Source: Devosia oryziradicis (GTDB lineage Bacteria; Pseudomonadota; Alphaproteobacteria; Rhizobiales; Devosiaceae). Taken from it: DNA of 64,000 nt. Location of the stretch: NCBI RefSeq assembly GCF_016698645.1, contig NZ_CP068047.1:3259001-3323000 (forward strand), written 5' to 3'. Under the pieces are notes generated by a model, which saw nothing but the letters and a program-made list of their open reading frames with translations, was not told where the DNA came from and did not search any database. Below are positions 16,034 to 24,537 of this stretch, piece after piece (positions within the stretch are counted from its first letter, which is position 1; the number at the start of each line of letters is the position of its first letter). Made by a program: the position numbers and the translations under genes.

Positions 16034-16131
16034 GAAACGTCCTTCAAGATGTCGGCGGCGCTTATAGCGCATAATACCAGCTAAGACCAGATTCTGGCGG
16101 CAACGTGTCTGGCATGTTCTCCGGCTTGCCG

Positions 16132-16704
16132 TCAGCCGGTTTCAGCGGCCGGCCGGCGCGGTCGACCCAGGCCAAGCAGATCTGCGATCAACAGGATGAC
16201 GCCGATCGTGATGGCCACGTCGGCGATGTTGAAGATGTAGAACGACCAGGTGCCCCAGTGCAGGTGGAAGAAGTCCGCGACTGCACCATAGATCAGCCGA
16301 TCCACGGCATTGGAGAGGGCACCGCCAATGCAGAAAGCAAGGCCGAGGCGGATCAGCGCCGAAGTGGCGCGTAGCCACCAGATGCCGAGCGCGACGATTG
16401 CGGCCAGCATAATGACCCCAAGGGTCCATACCGGCAGGCCGTCGAGCAGGCCATAGGAGATGCCGGTATTCCAGACCAGCACGTAGTCGAAGAAATCGGT
16501 GACTCGCACGATCTCTCCGCCACGCCAGCCCGTCATGGCAAATGGCACGTAGCTGGCGAAAACCTCGACGCAGGTCGCAGCCCCGATGGCAATGCAATCG
16601 GCCGAGACCTGGAATGCCTTGTGGGCCCGGTCGAGGCCGAAGGCGAGGATGGCCATGGTCAGGGAGAGGTAGACCGAGGGGTTGGTGACGTCGCGGACGT
16701 TCAT
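16132..16704 (-). CDS. lspA: Lipoprotein signal peptidase (signal peptidase II)
   Basis: A 190-residue inner-membrane aspartyl protease that cleaves prolipoprotein signal peptides after lipid attachment. It has four or more helices, the NTGISYGLLDG motif, and the two catalytic aspartates in GALSNAVDR and FNIADVAI. The start MNVRDVTNPSV at 16704 gives the normal family length with a slightly extended first periplasmic loop. It follows ileS as in most proteobacteria, with a palindromic repeat in the 76-base gap. Confidence 0.94.
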   Translation of the reverse strand: MNVRDVTNPSVYLSLTMAILAFGLDRAHKAFQVSADCIAIGAATCVEVFASYVPFAMTGWRGGEIVRVTDFFDYVLVWNTGISYGLLDGLPVWTLGVIMLAAIVALGIWWLRATSALIRLGLAFCIGGALSNAVDRLIYGAVADFFHLHWGTWSFYIFNIADVAITIGVILLIADLLGLGRPRRPAAETG

Positions 16705-16713
16705 AGGGGTTGC

Positions 16714-16768
16714 CCTCCTTCCCTTCTCCCCTTGAGGGAGAAGGTGCCCGAAGGGCTGGCGAGGGTGG
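16714..16768. repeat. Intergenic palindromic repeat between ileS and lspA
   Basis: CCTTCTCCC (16722-16730), loop CTTGA, and GGGAGAAGG (16736-16744) make a perfect 9-bp stem, followed by TGCCCGAAGGGC and GAGGGTGG. It has the same loop and the same GAGGGTGG ending as the element inside cobN. It lies in the short gap before the lspA start on the minus strand. Confidence 0.75.
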
Positions 16769-16780
16769 TCGCCCGTAACA

Positions 16781-19753
16781 TCAAAGCCCCGCCGCCGCGC
16801 GTTCGCGCAGGGCCTGGGCGTCGCGGAGGGACACGTCCGGATAGTCCGGGTCGGTGCCCACCTCGGGCAGCACCTTCCACGAGCGGGCGCAGCGCGTGCC
16901 CTGGGCGAGAGCAGGCACCACCGCGACGCCCGGGACATCGTCCAGGGTGAACGCTTCGGGCGGTGCCTCAGCATTGCCGATCTGGATGCCCGAGGTGATG
17001 GCGATTTCGGCCAGATCCTCGCCGGCCAGGGCGGTGAGGTAGCGCTCGTCGGTGATGAACACCTTGGGCGCGGCCTCGAGCGAGGAGCCGATGCGTTTCT
17101 CGCGGCGCTCGATTTCGAGCGCGCCGGTGACCACGCGCCGCACCGCGCGGATCAGCGTCCACTTGCTGGCCAGACCGTCGTTGAGCCACTCGGCCGGCAC
17201 TTCGGGGAAGAGCCGCAGATGCACGGACGAACCGGCTTCCGGATGACGCTCCAGCCAGACCTCTTCCATGGTGAAGACCAGGATCGGCGCGAGCCATGCC
17301 GTCAGGCAATCGAACAGGTGGTTGAGCACCGTGAGCGAAGCCTTGCGTTTGATCGAGCTGATCGGGTCGCAATAGAGCGTGTCCTTGCGGATGTCGAAGT
17401 AGAAGGCCGAAAGCTCGATGTTCATGAAGTTCGTCAGCAAGGTGACGATCTTGCGGTAGTCATATTCCTTATAGGCGCCGCGCACCTGCTCATCGAGCTG
17501 GGCCAGCCGATGCAGGATCAGCTGTTCGAGCTCCGGCATGTCGCGGAAGTCGACGACGTCGCTGGCTTGGTAATGCGCCAGGTTGCCCAGCAGCCAGCGC
17601 AGCGTGTTGCGCAGCTTGCGATAGCTGTCGACCGTGGTCTGGATGATCTCCTTGCCCAGGCGCAGGTCTTCCGCATAGTCGGACGAGGCGACCCAGAGCC
17701 TGAGGATGTCGGCGCCATACTGCTTGATGACGTCCTGCGGGGCGACGGTGTTGCCCAGCGACTTGCTCATCTTGCGACCTTCGCCGTCCATTGTGAAGCC
17801 GTGCGTCAGCACGCTTTCATAGGGCGCGTGGCCATTGGTGGCGCACGATTCGAGCAGCGAGGAATGGAACCAGCCGCGATGCTGGTCCGAGCCCTCGAGA
17901 TACATGGAGGCCGGGAATTTCAGATGCGGCCACTTCTGCTTGTTGCGCAGCACGAAGGCATGGGTCGAGCCGGAGTCGAACCACACATCGAGCACGTCCA
18001 TGACCATCTCGTAGTCATCTGTCTTGTAGGCATCGCCGAGATAGCGCTGGGCGGCGCCCGGCTTGTACCAGGCGTCGGCGCCTTCTTCCTCGAAGCTCTG
18101 GGCGATGCGGTGGTTGACCGTATCGTCCTTGAGGATCTCGCCTGTCTCACGATGGACGAATACGGTGATCGGCACGCCCCAGGCGCGCTGGCGGCTCAGC
18201 ACCCAGTCGGGGCGATCGGCGATCATGGCACGCAGGCGGTTCTGCCCGGCAGCGGGATAGAACCTGGTGGCGTCGATGGCGTTGAGAGCGCGGTGGCGCA
18301 GGGTATCGCCGGCAGCGCCGTCGATGTCGCGGTCCATATAGACGAACCACTGCGGCGTGTTGCGGAAGATCACCGGCTTCTTGGAGCGCCAGGAATGGGG
18401 ATACTGGTGCTTGACGCGGCCGCGGGCGACCATGGCGTTGCGTTCGGCCAGGGCGGTGATGACACGCTGGTTGGCATCGCCTTTCTTGCCGTTATCGTCG
18501 ATGACGCGGGCGCCTTCAAAGCCGGGGGCGTCCTTGGTGTAGAAACCGTCATCGCCCACGGCAAACGGGATCGTGGGGTCGATGCCGCGATCCTGCAGGA
18601 AGCGCGTGGAGTTCATCCAGATCTCGAAGTCGTCCAGACCATGGCTGGGGGCCGTGTGGACGAAGCCGGTACCGGCATCGTCCGTGACGTGCTCCCCATC
18701 GAGCAAGGGCACGTCGAAATCGTAGCCGCCGCCGAAACCGCGCAGGGGATGGTGGCACAGCAGTCCGGACATGACGGCGGGCGGCACATCCTGCAGGCGA
18801 ACGAACGCCTCTACCTTGGCCTTGGCGAAAGTCTCGGCGGCCAGCTTATCGGCCAGCACGTACTTCTCACCGGTCGAGGCCCAATTGCCCTCGGGTGCCT
18901 TGGTGACCTCGTAGAGGCCATAGCCAACCTTCGACGAAAAGCTGATCGCCCGGTTGGCAGGAATGGTCCAGGGCGTGGTGGTCCAGATGACGACCGATGC
19001 ACCAGTCAGGTGCTCGCGGTGGGCGATTACCTCGTCAGTGTCGGCGCCATCGACCGTTGCGATGCGGACGGTGGGGAACTTGACCCAGATCGTGTCGCTC
19101 TCATAATCCTGATATTCGATCTCGGCTTCGGCCAAGGCCGTGCGCTCGACCACCGACCACATCACCGGCTTACTGCCGCGATAGAGCTGGCCCGAGGTTG
19201 CCACCTTCATCAGTTCGCGGGCGATCTGAGCCTCGGCGTCGAAGCTCATGGTCAGGTAGGGATTGTCCCACTCGCCGAGCACGCCCAGGCGCTTGAACTC
19301 TTCGCGCTGGATGTCGACCCACTGCTCGGCAAAGGTGCGGCATTCCTGGCGGAATTCGACGACCGGAACCTCGTTTTTGTCCTTGCCCTTGGCGCGGTAC
19401 TGCTCCTCGATCTTCCATTCGATGGGCAGGCCGTGGCAGTCCCAGCCCGGCACATAGGCGGAATTGTAGCCCAGCATCTGCATGGACCGGGACACGAGGT
19501 CCTTGAGCGTCTTGTTGAGCGCGTGGCCGATATGGATGTTGCCATTGGCGTAGGGCGGGCCGTCATGGATCGTGAACAGCGGCCGATCCTTGGCCTGTTC
19601 GCGCTGCAGCGCGTAGATGTCCATCTCCTCCCAGCGCTTGAGCCAGCCCGGCTCGCGCTCGGGCAAGCCGGCACGCATGGGGAATTCGGTTTCGGGCAGG
19701 AACAGCGTGGCCGAATAGTCGGTCTCGGCGGCGCCCGTGGCGGTATCGGTCAT
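16781..19753 (-). CDS. ileS: Isoleucyl-tRNA synthetase
   Basis: Class I synthetase that charges tRNA-Ile and edits misacylated valine. The 990-residue length is normal. HIGH lies at residues 74-77 ([11 protein letters not shown]), the connective-peptide editing region includes the [13 protein letters not shown] motif, and KMSKS is at about 661-665 ([10 protein letters not shown]). The C-terminal domain ends with a reduced zinc-site remnant, RCARSW, where many bacterial enzymes have CERCW plus a second cysteine pair. The order ribF-ileS-lspA on this strand is a conserved one. The ATG has no obvious purine-rich ribosome site. Confidence 0.97.
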   Translation of the reverse strand: MTDTATGAAETDYSATLFLPETEFPMRAGLPEREPGWLKRWEEMDIYALQREQAKDRPLFTIHDGPPYANGNIHIGHALNKTLKDLVSRSMQMLGYNSAYVPGWDCHGLPIEWKIEEQYRAKGKDKNEVPVVEFRQECRTFAEQWVDIQREEFKRLGVLGEWDNPYLTMSFDAEAQIARELMKVATSGQLYRGSKPVMWSVVERTALAEAEIEYQDYESDTIWVKFPTVRIATVDGADTDEVIAHREHLTGASVVIWTTTPWTIPANRAISFSSKVGYGLYEVTKAPEGNWASTGEKYVLADKLAAETFAKAKVEAFVRLQDVPPAVMSGLLCHHPLRGFGGGYDFDVPLLDGEHVTDDAGTGFVHTAPSHGLDDFEIWMNSTRFLQDRGIDPTIPFAVGDDGFYTKDAPGFEGARVIDDNGKKGDANQRVITALAERNAMVARGRVKHQYPHSWRSKKPVIFRNTPQWFVYMDRDIDGAAGDTLRHRALNAIDATRFYPAAGQNRLRAMIADRPDWVLSRQRAWGVPITVFVHRETGEILKDDTVNHRIAQSFEEEGADAWYKPGAAQRYLGDAYKTDDYEMVMDVLDVWFDSGSTHAFVLRNKQKWPHLKFPASMYLEGSDQHRGWFHSSLLESCATNGHAPYESVLTHGFTMDGEGRKMSKSLGNTVAPQDVIKQYGADILRLWVASSDYAEDLRLGKEIIQTTVDSYRKLRNTLRWLLGNLAHYQASDVVDFRDMPELEQLILHRLAQLDEQVRGAYKEYDYRKIVTLLTNFMNIELSAFYFDIRKDTLYCDPISSIKRKASLTVLNHLFDCLTAWLAPILVFTMEEVWLERHPEAGSSVHLRLFPEVPAEWLNDGLASKWTLIRAVRRVVTGALEIERREKRIGSSLEAAPKVFITDERYLTALAGEDLAEIAITSGIQIGNAEAPPEAFTLDDVPGVAVVPALAQGTRCARSWKVLPEVGTDPDYPDVSLRDAQALRERAAAGL

Positions 19754-19828
19754 GGGAACGCAATCGGTAAGGAGGATTTGGGCCGCCTTTTAGCAAGGCG
19801 GGGCGGATGGGGCAAAGGGTGATTTGGC

Positions 19829-19859
19829 CTTCACCTCTCCCTCTGGGGCAGAGGTGAAG
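19829..19859. repeat. Inverted repeat between ribF and ileS
   Basis: CTTCACCTCT (19829-19838) and AGAGGTGAAG (19850-19859) form a 10-bp perfect stem with an 11-base loop, starting six bases beyond the ribF stop. It resembles the other short CCTCTCCC-type palindromes of the window and may act as a weak terminator or RNA-stabilising hairpin. Confidence 0.65.
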
Positions 19860-19864
19860 AGGCG

Positions 19865-20839
19865 CTACCCCACGAATCCCAGCTTGGCATCCAGCTCGCT
19901 CAGCGGCTTGGCCTTGCTCAACGCTTCCCGGGCCCTCCGGCTGTCGCGGTCCATTGCCGTTATCAGTTCGTCCAGGCCGGAAAACACCTCCTGCCCACGG
20001 ATGTGGGACACCAGCGCCACCGAAATGGTCTGGCCGTAGATGTCTTCGTCGAAATCGAACAGATGGGTTTCAAACGGCGGGCGCTGGTTGTTGAACATGG
20101 GCTTGCCGAAGGCCGCCACGCCGTCGAGCAACCGATTGCCCAGGCGCGCGCGGACGGCATAGACGCCCTGCGCGAGCTGGAAATTGGCATGGGTCATGGT
20201 GTTGGCTGTGGGGTAGCCCAGCTCCCTGCCCCGCTGGTCGCCCTTGACCACGCAGCCATCGAAAAACCAGTGATAGCCCAGTAGACGGTTGGCAGCCGTG
20301 ACGGCGCCCTCCGACAAGGCGGCGCGAATGCGCGAGGACGAGATGACCTCGTCGCCCTCGTCCATCAAGTCGAGCGTTTCGACGGCAAAGCCCCGCGCTT
20401 CGCCAGATGCCTTGAGAAAGGTCGGCGTGCCGCGGCGCTGGCGACCAAAGTGGAAATCGGCGCCGACGATGACGCCGGTGACGCCGAGGGCATCGACGAG
20501 GAAGCGGGACACGAAGTCCTCGGCCTCGATCTGGGAGAAAGCGCGGTCGAAGTTCAGCACCGCAATGGCGTCGAGGCCAAAGGCCTCGGCAAGGCGAGCC
20601 TTGGCGTTGCCATCGGTAAGGCGGAACATGAAGGGTGCGGGCGCGAAGACATCACGCGGATGCGGCTCGAAGGTCAGCACCATGGCCGGCACGCCAGCCT
20701 GGGCGGCGCGCGCCTTGAGGGTGGTCAGCACCGACTGATGGCCGCGATGCATACCGTCGAAATTGCCGATAGCGACATAGGCACCCCGCAGCGCGGCCGG
20801 AACCGCGTCCAGGCTGTTGAGGCGGACGAAACCGGTCAC
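19865..20839 (-). CDS. ribF: Bifunctional riboflavin kinase / FAD synthetase
   Basis: Makes FMN from riboflavin and then FAD. The 324-residue protein has the N-terminal nucleotidyltransferase domain (IGNFDGMHRGHQSVL, with the HxGH motif; LTFEPHPRDVF; VGADFHFGRQRRGT; SSSRIRAALSEG) and the C-terminal riboflavin kinase domain (RGRELGYPTANT, QGVYAVRAR, and FDFDEDIYGQTI). The start is GTG (20837-20839), five bases past the stop of the upstream HAD gene. The order HAD-ribF-ileS-lspA suggests one long transcript, interrupted by the repeat at 19829-19859. Confidence 0.95.
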   Translation of the reverse strand: MTGFVRLNSLDAVPAALRGAYVAIGNFDGMHRGHQSVLTTLKARAAQAGVPAMVLTFEPHPRDVFAPAPFMFRLTDGNAKARLAEAFGLDAIAVLNFDRAFSQIEAEDFVSRFLVDALGVTGVIVGADFHFGRQRRGTPTFLKASGEARGFAVETLDLMDEGDEVISSSRIRAALSEGAVTAANRLLGYHWFFDGCVVKGDQRGRELGYPTANTMTHANFQLAQGVYAVRARLGNRLLDGVAAFGKPMFNNQRPPFETHLFDFDEDIYGQTISVALVSHIRGQEVFSGLDELITAMDRDSRRAREALSKAKPLSELDAKLGFVG

Positions 20840-20843
20840 TGCG

Positions 20844-21710
20844 TCACCAGCTCAGGCGCGGCAGGAAGCCGGCCATGTGCGCCCGGCTGGGGGCCACCAG
20901 GTCGGCAATGGCCTGCGGATCGGGCTTGCCGAAAGCGTCGAGTTCGGCTGCGTGAATAGAGCCGGTGACGAACAGCAGGTCGATGCCGAACTTGGCGGCG
21001 CCGGTGGCGTCGGTGCGGACGCTGTCGCCGATGGCCAGGACACGCGACTTGTCGAGCGGGTGCCCGGCAGCCTGTTCGGCGAGGCGGAAGGCTTCCTCGT
21101 AGATGGGTTGATAGGGCTTGCCGGCCATCAGCACCATGCCGCCCATGGCGGCATAGAGGTCGCCCAGCGCCCCGCCGCAATAGATGATCTTGTCGCCATG
21201 CTCGACCACGCGATCGGGATTGGCGCAGATCATGGGCAGCTTGCGGCTCAGCCAGAGCTTGGCGCGCTCGCGATACATTTCGGGCGTGTCATCATCGGTG
21301 TCGAGATCGGTGACGACAACGACCTCGGCCTCGTCGGCGCCGGTGCGGCGAACGTCGAGACCCTCATAAAGCAGGTCGTCCTCGGTCGCGGGGCCGACAT
21401 GGTGGATGGCCCTGCCCCGATACTTCGCGATCATCACGCGGGTCGCGTCGCCCGACGAAACAATCGCATCATAGGCCTGGCGATGCACGCCCAGCCGATC
21501 CAGCATCTCGATAATCGGGTCGGATGGGCGGGGTGCGTTGGTGATGAAAACGACCTTGCCACCGGCCTGGCGAAACTCGGCCAGCGCTTCGACGGCGCTC
21601 GGGAAGGCTTCGACGCCATTGTGGACGACGCCCCACACGTCGCTCAGCACCGCGTCATAGCGGCCGGCCAGGTCGGAGAGGCCGGAGATGGAAGGCAGGG
21701 GGCTGGTCAT
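20844..21710 (-). CDS. HAD-superfamily class IIA phosphatase (TIGR01459 type)
   Basis: A 288-residue phosphatase of the NagD/p-nitrophenylphosphatase class. The nucleophile motif is LSDVWGVVHNG (Asp24), where tryptophan replaces the usual second aspartate, as is typical of this subgroup; FITNAPRPS is motif II, and AIGDSVRTDATGA near the C-terminus holds the metal-binding aspartates. The ATG at 21710 gives the family length. The substrate is unknown. It lies directly upstream of ribF with a four-base gap and is probably co-transcribed, which might hint at flavin nucleotide turnover, but that is only inference. Confidence 0.92.
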   Translation of the reverse strand: MTSPLPSISGLSDLAGRYDAVLSDVWGVVHNGVEAFPSAVEALAEFRQAGGKVVFITNAPRPSDPIIEMLDRLGVHRQAYDAIVSSGDATRVMIAKYRGRAIHHVGPATEDDLLYEGLDVRRTGADEAEVVVVTDLDTDDDTPEMYRERAKLWLSRKLPMICANPDRVVEHGDKIIYCGGALGDLYAAMGGMVLMAGKPYQPIYEEAFRLAEQAAGHPLDKSRVLAIGDSVRTDATGAAKFGIDLLFVTGSIHAAELDAFGKPDPQAIADLVAPSRAHMAGFLPRLSW

Positions 21711-21813
21711 CGCGCTATTCCGATGCGGACAGGACAGGCGTTCTATGTGGCAGCTTTGCCCGCCGGATCAAGCGGAAACCGATTTGTGCTTTGGTATCAC
21801 CGCGGGCGTAGCC

Positions 21814-23040
21814 CTAGAATTCGACCCGGCGCAGTTGCGGGGGCTGGCGGAGCGGTTCGGTCACGAGGTCGGGGCGCACCGGGCCGGCGGTGCCGATATA
21901 TGGCCCCTGCACCAGGATAATGCCATCTTCGAGCAGTTCGACAATCTGGGTTTCGTTGGCGATGCCCGTGCCCAGCAGCTTGACCTCGAAGCGGGCCACA
22001 TAGTTGGCGATGTCGGAGGCATGGAAGTCGGTGAAGGCTTCGGGCTCGTCGATGAAGCGGGCTGCATCGATACGCAGCGAGCGCACGCCCTGCGCCGCCA
22101 GTTCCGCCACGTCGACGCGCAGGGATTTGACATTGGCGATGGAAAAGCCGGCGCCCTTCTTGGCGACGGCATCGGCAATCGCCCGTTCGCCCGTGGTGAG
22201 CGACTGCCAGTCGGCTTCGCCGATGACGAAGATGAGGCCCGGCGCGATGGCCCGGTTGGCTTCGAGCGAGACGATCAGTTGTTCGGAAGCAGCCGAATCG
22301 CCCAGCGTGGCCCGGGACAAGGGAATGTAGAGGGTGATCGGCTGACCACCGGTGCGGGCGCGGCGGCAGATGGTGATGGCCTCGACCAGACCGATGCCTT
22401 CGATCTGGCGCACCACATCCTCGCCCCCGCGCCGTGGCATGAAATCGGCGCGATCGGCCAGGTCGCCGTCCTCCAGCATCAGGCGCGGCACCAGGTCGTA
22501 ACCCTGCGGGCGGCGCTGCGGCAGGGTGACCACCGGCTGGATATGGTAGATCAGGCGGTTTTCGGCGACAGCCTGGCGCAACAATTCTAGCGGTATCGTC
22601 GGCTCGGGCTCGCGCACCACCGGTGGCGGCGCGGCGATCATGCGGTCCCGACCGGCCGCAGCGGGCTTGGCCACGCGGTCTTCGATCTCGGCGACGGCCT
22701 CGGCCACCTGGCGAATGACGGTGCCGAGCACGGAAATATCGGCTTCCACGCCCTCCAGGCGCGAACCGGCATTGAGGTCGGCCATGGCGTTGATGCGCTG
22801 GCCGAGCACTGCGCCGGCCTGGGCGTCGGTAGCCAGCAGCCTGGACAGATCCTCGATAGCCCGTTCCAGCCGGTTTTCGGCGCGTTGCCGCAAGGTGCGC
22901 TCCAGCAGCACGACGCAGACGCAGCCGAACACCACTGCGGCCAGGATCGCTTCTGCCGGCGTGAAGGTCAGGCCGAAATAGGCGGCTGCGCCAATGGCGG
23001 CAGCGGCAAGGGCGATGAACGTGTAGACCAATGCCTGCAC
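21814..23040 (-). CDS. Membrane-anchored, degenerate EAL-domain protein
   Basis: The predicted 408-residue product has two N-terminal hydrophobic segments (about 1-50, ending ERTLRQRAENRLERA), a coiled-coil linker, and a C-terminal EAL-like barrel from about residue 160. The hallmark EAL motif that binds metal in c-di-GMP phosphodiesterases is replaced by YDLVPRL, and other catalytic acidic residues are not seen, so hydrolysis is unlikely. Late blocks such as KSLRVDVAELAAQGVRSLRID and VKLLGTGIANETQIVELLE keep the EAL fold pattern. I choose the GTG at 23040, which has GAGGT six bases upstream; a TTG at 23100 would add 20 residues. It may bind c-di-GMP or a partner protein. Confidence 0.85.
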   Translation of the reverse strand: MQALVYTFIALAAAAIGAAAYFGLTFTPAEAILAAVVFGCVCVVLLERTLRQRAENRLERAIEDLSRLLATDAQAGAVLGQRINAMADLNAGSRLEGVEADISVLGTVIRQVAEAVAEIEDRVAKPAAAGRDRMIAAPPPVVREPEPTIPLELLRQAVAENRLIYHIQPVVTLPQRRPQGYDLVPRLMLEDGDLADRADFMPRRGGEDVVRQIEGIGLVEAITICRRARTGGQPITLYIPLSRATLGDSAASEQLIVSLEANRAIAPGLIFVIGEADWQSLTTGERAIADAVAKKGAGFSIANVKSLRVDVAELAAQGVRSLRIDAARFIDEPEAFTDFHASDIANYVARFEVKLLGTGIANETQIVELLEDGIILVQGPYIGTAGPVRPDLVTEPLRQPPQLRRVEF

Positions 23041-23148
23041 GGGCGGACCTCGGAACCCTCTCAATGCCGGGATTCGGCCCTTTCTCTTAGCATCGCGCAA
23101 GAGGCGGCAAAAGCGCGGAGGGGCGGCTGCCCAAGGCTATTTGCTGGC

Positions 23149-24348
23149 TCAGGTGACGAAGATGCTCCAGCCGCGCGAGAAGAAGCGGTGGAACAGCACA
23201 AGCTGGGCGGCACCGGTGGCCCCGGCCGAGCCTCCCTTCTGGCCCATGGTCAGGTGTGAACGCTCATCGCCATGCGGCGGAAAGGCCGTCAGGTGATGCT
23301 CGACGCGCTCGACCAACCGTTTGACCACGGCCTTGGGCATGACGCCGCCGACAACAACGGCATCGAGTTCCATCACGGCCCGGGTACTGACCATGGCATT
23401 GGCCAACGCCCGGCCGGCATCGTCCAGCCAATCGCTGGCCACCGGCTCCAGCCGTTCCCAGTTCCAGTTTGCCGGATCGCCCTGCGGCAGTTTGTGTCCG
23501 CGCGCTTCCAGCCGCTGCTCGAGCGCAAGGATGGAGGCGATGGCGTGGACATAGCTGGCCCCGCCTTGGGCATCGGGCACGAGGATGGCACCCAGATTGG
23601 CGGCATTGCCGGTGCGCCCTTCCCAGATCTGCCCATCTATGGCGATGCCGGCGCCCACCAGCGTTCCCACCTGGAAATAGCCCAGTGCGCGGGGTCGAGG
23701 CTCCGGATGGGCAATGAATTCGGACCAGCAAGCGGCATTGCCATCGTTGAACCAGGCGACGGGCGTACCGAGGACGCGCTCGAGTTCGGCAGCGATGTCG
23801 GCGCCCTGCCAGAGCGTGGCCTGTTCTGGCGGCGCGCCGAGCCGATGCAGGTGCCGCTCGAAACGGGCGGGACTGGCCACGCCGATGCCGACCAGCCGCT
23901 CCCGCTGCTGCACGGTCATGCCGGCGCGTATGGTGGCGACTTCCGCACCAACCGCAGCAAATACCGTGCGGAAATCCGGCCAGCGATAGCTCCGGCGGAT
24001 GCTGGCCAGGGTCACTCCCGCCATGCTCAGCAGCAGCACTTCGAAATGACGCCAGCCGATTTCGATGCCGATACCGAAGGCTCCGTCCGCGTTGAGGAAA
24101 AGCGGGGTCGCCGGCTGGCCCCGGCGACCGCGCAGCACATCGCCCCGCAGCACCAGTTCACGGGCTTCGAGATCGGAAACTATCCGCGAGGTGGTCTGCG
24201 GTCCCAGGCCGGACAGGCGGGCCAGGTCGGCGTTGGACGAGCCCGGATTGAGCGCGATAAGCGTCATCACCGCCCGTTCATTGGCGATGCGTACCCCGGA
24301 CTGCGCGAACCCCCGCGCTACCGCTTCGTCTCCGGATTTCTTCTGCAT
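23149..24348 (-). CDS. ROK-family transcriptional regulator
   Basis: A 399-residue protein with an N-terminal winged helix (about 20-80: NERAVMTLIALNPGSSNADLARLSGLGPQTTSRIVSDLE in outline) and a ROK sugar-kinase-like domain (VGIGVASPA, WFNDGNAACWSE, FQVGTLVGAGIAIDG, GNAANLGAI). The usual cysteine zinc motif of NagC/Mlc-type ROK proteins is not evident, which is common in alphaproteobacterial members. The ligand is probably a sugar or sugar phosphate, unknown here. It is divergent from a sigma-54 activator, with a palindromic operator-like site in the gap. Confidence 0.92.
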   Translation of the reverse strand: MQKKSGDEAVARGFAQSGVRIANERAVMTLIALNPGSSNADLARLSGLGPQTTSRIVSDLEARELVLRGDVLRGRRGQPATPLFLNADGAFGIGIEIGWRHFEVLLLSMAGVTLASIRRSYRWPDFRTVFAAVGAEVATIRAGMTVQQRERLVGIGVASPARFERHLHRLGAPPEQATLWQGADIAAELERVLGTPVAWFNDGNAACWSEFIAHPEPRPRALGYFQVGTLVGAGIAIDGQIWEGRTGNAANLGAILVPDAQGGASYVHAIASILALEQRLEARGHKLPQGDPANWNWERLEPVASDWLDDAGRALANAMVSTRAVMELDAVVVGGVMPKAVVKRLVERVEHHLTAFPPHGDERSHLTMGQKGGSAGATGAAQLVLFHRFFSRGWSIFVT

Positions 24349-24435
24349 GGCGGCAGACTTAAACTTGAGAGCGGCAGTCAGGCAAGCGCCAAGTCCACTG
24401 CCGGAAGAGCAAAATGCGAGGCGGGCTGAACGGTT

Positions 24436-24467
24436 TGTTTACCCTGTTGGGAAACAATCGGGAAACA
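24436..24467. promoter_or_regulatory. Operator-like repeat cluster between ROK regulator and sigma-54 activator
   Basis: TGTTTACC (24436-24443) and GGGAAACA (24449-24456) form an inverted repeat with one mismatch and a 5-base spacer. A second GGGAAACA copy lies at 24460-24467, 11 bases (one helical turn) after the first. The cluster sits about 90 bases upstream of the ROK start and about 70 upstream of the activator start, a natural place for autoregulation. Binding is inferred. Confidence 0.45.
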
Positions 24468-24537
24468 CCGGAACGACGCGGCGGCAATGCCGGACAACCG
24501 GCAGAATGCGTTATCAGAACACGAGGGACCGGGCGGC

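Noticed and set aside
19783..19801. Hairpin CCGCCTT/AAGGCGG before ileS, considered as a T-box or leader
   Set aside because: T-box leaders are not expected in alphaproteobacteria and no specifier or antiterminator sequence is present.
17219..19822. 867-codon open frame on the plus strand
   Set aside because: It runs antisense through ileS, has no recognised domain, and arises from GC-rich codon use on the coding strand.
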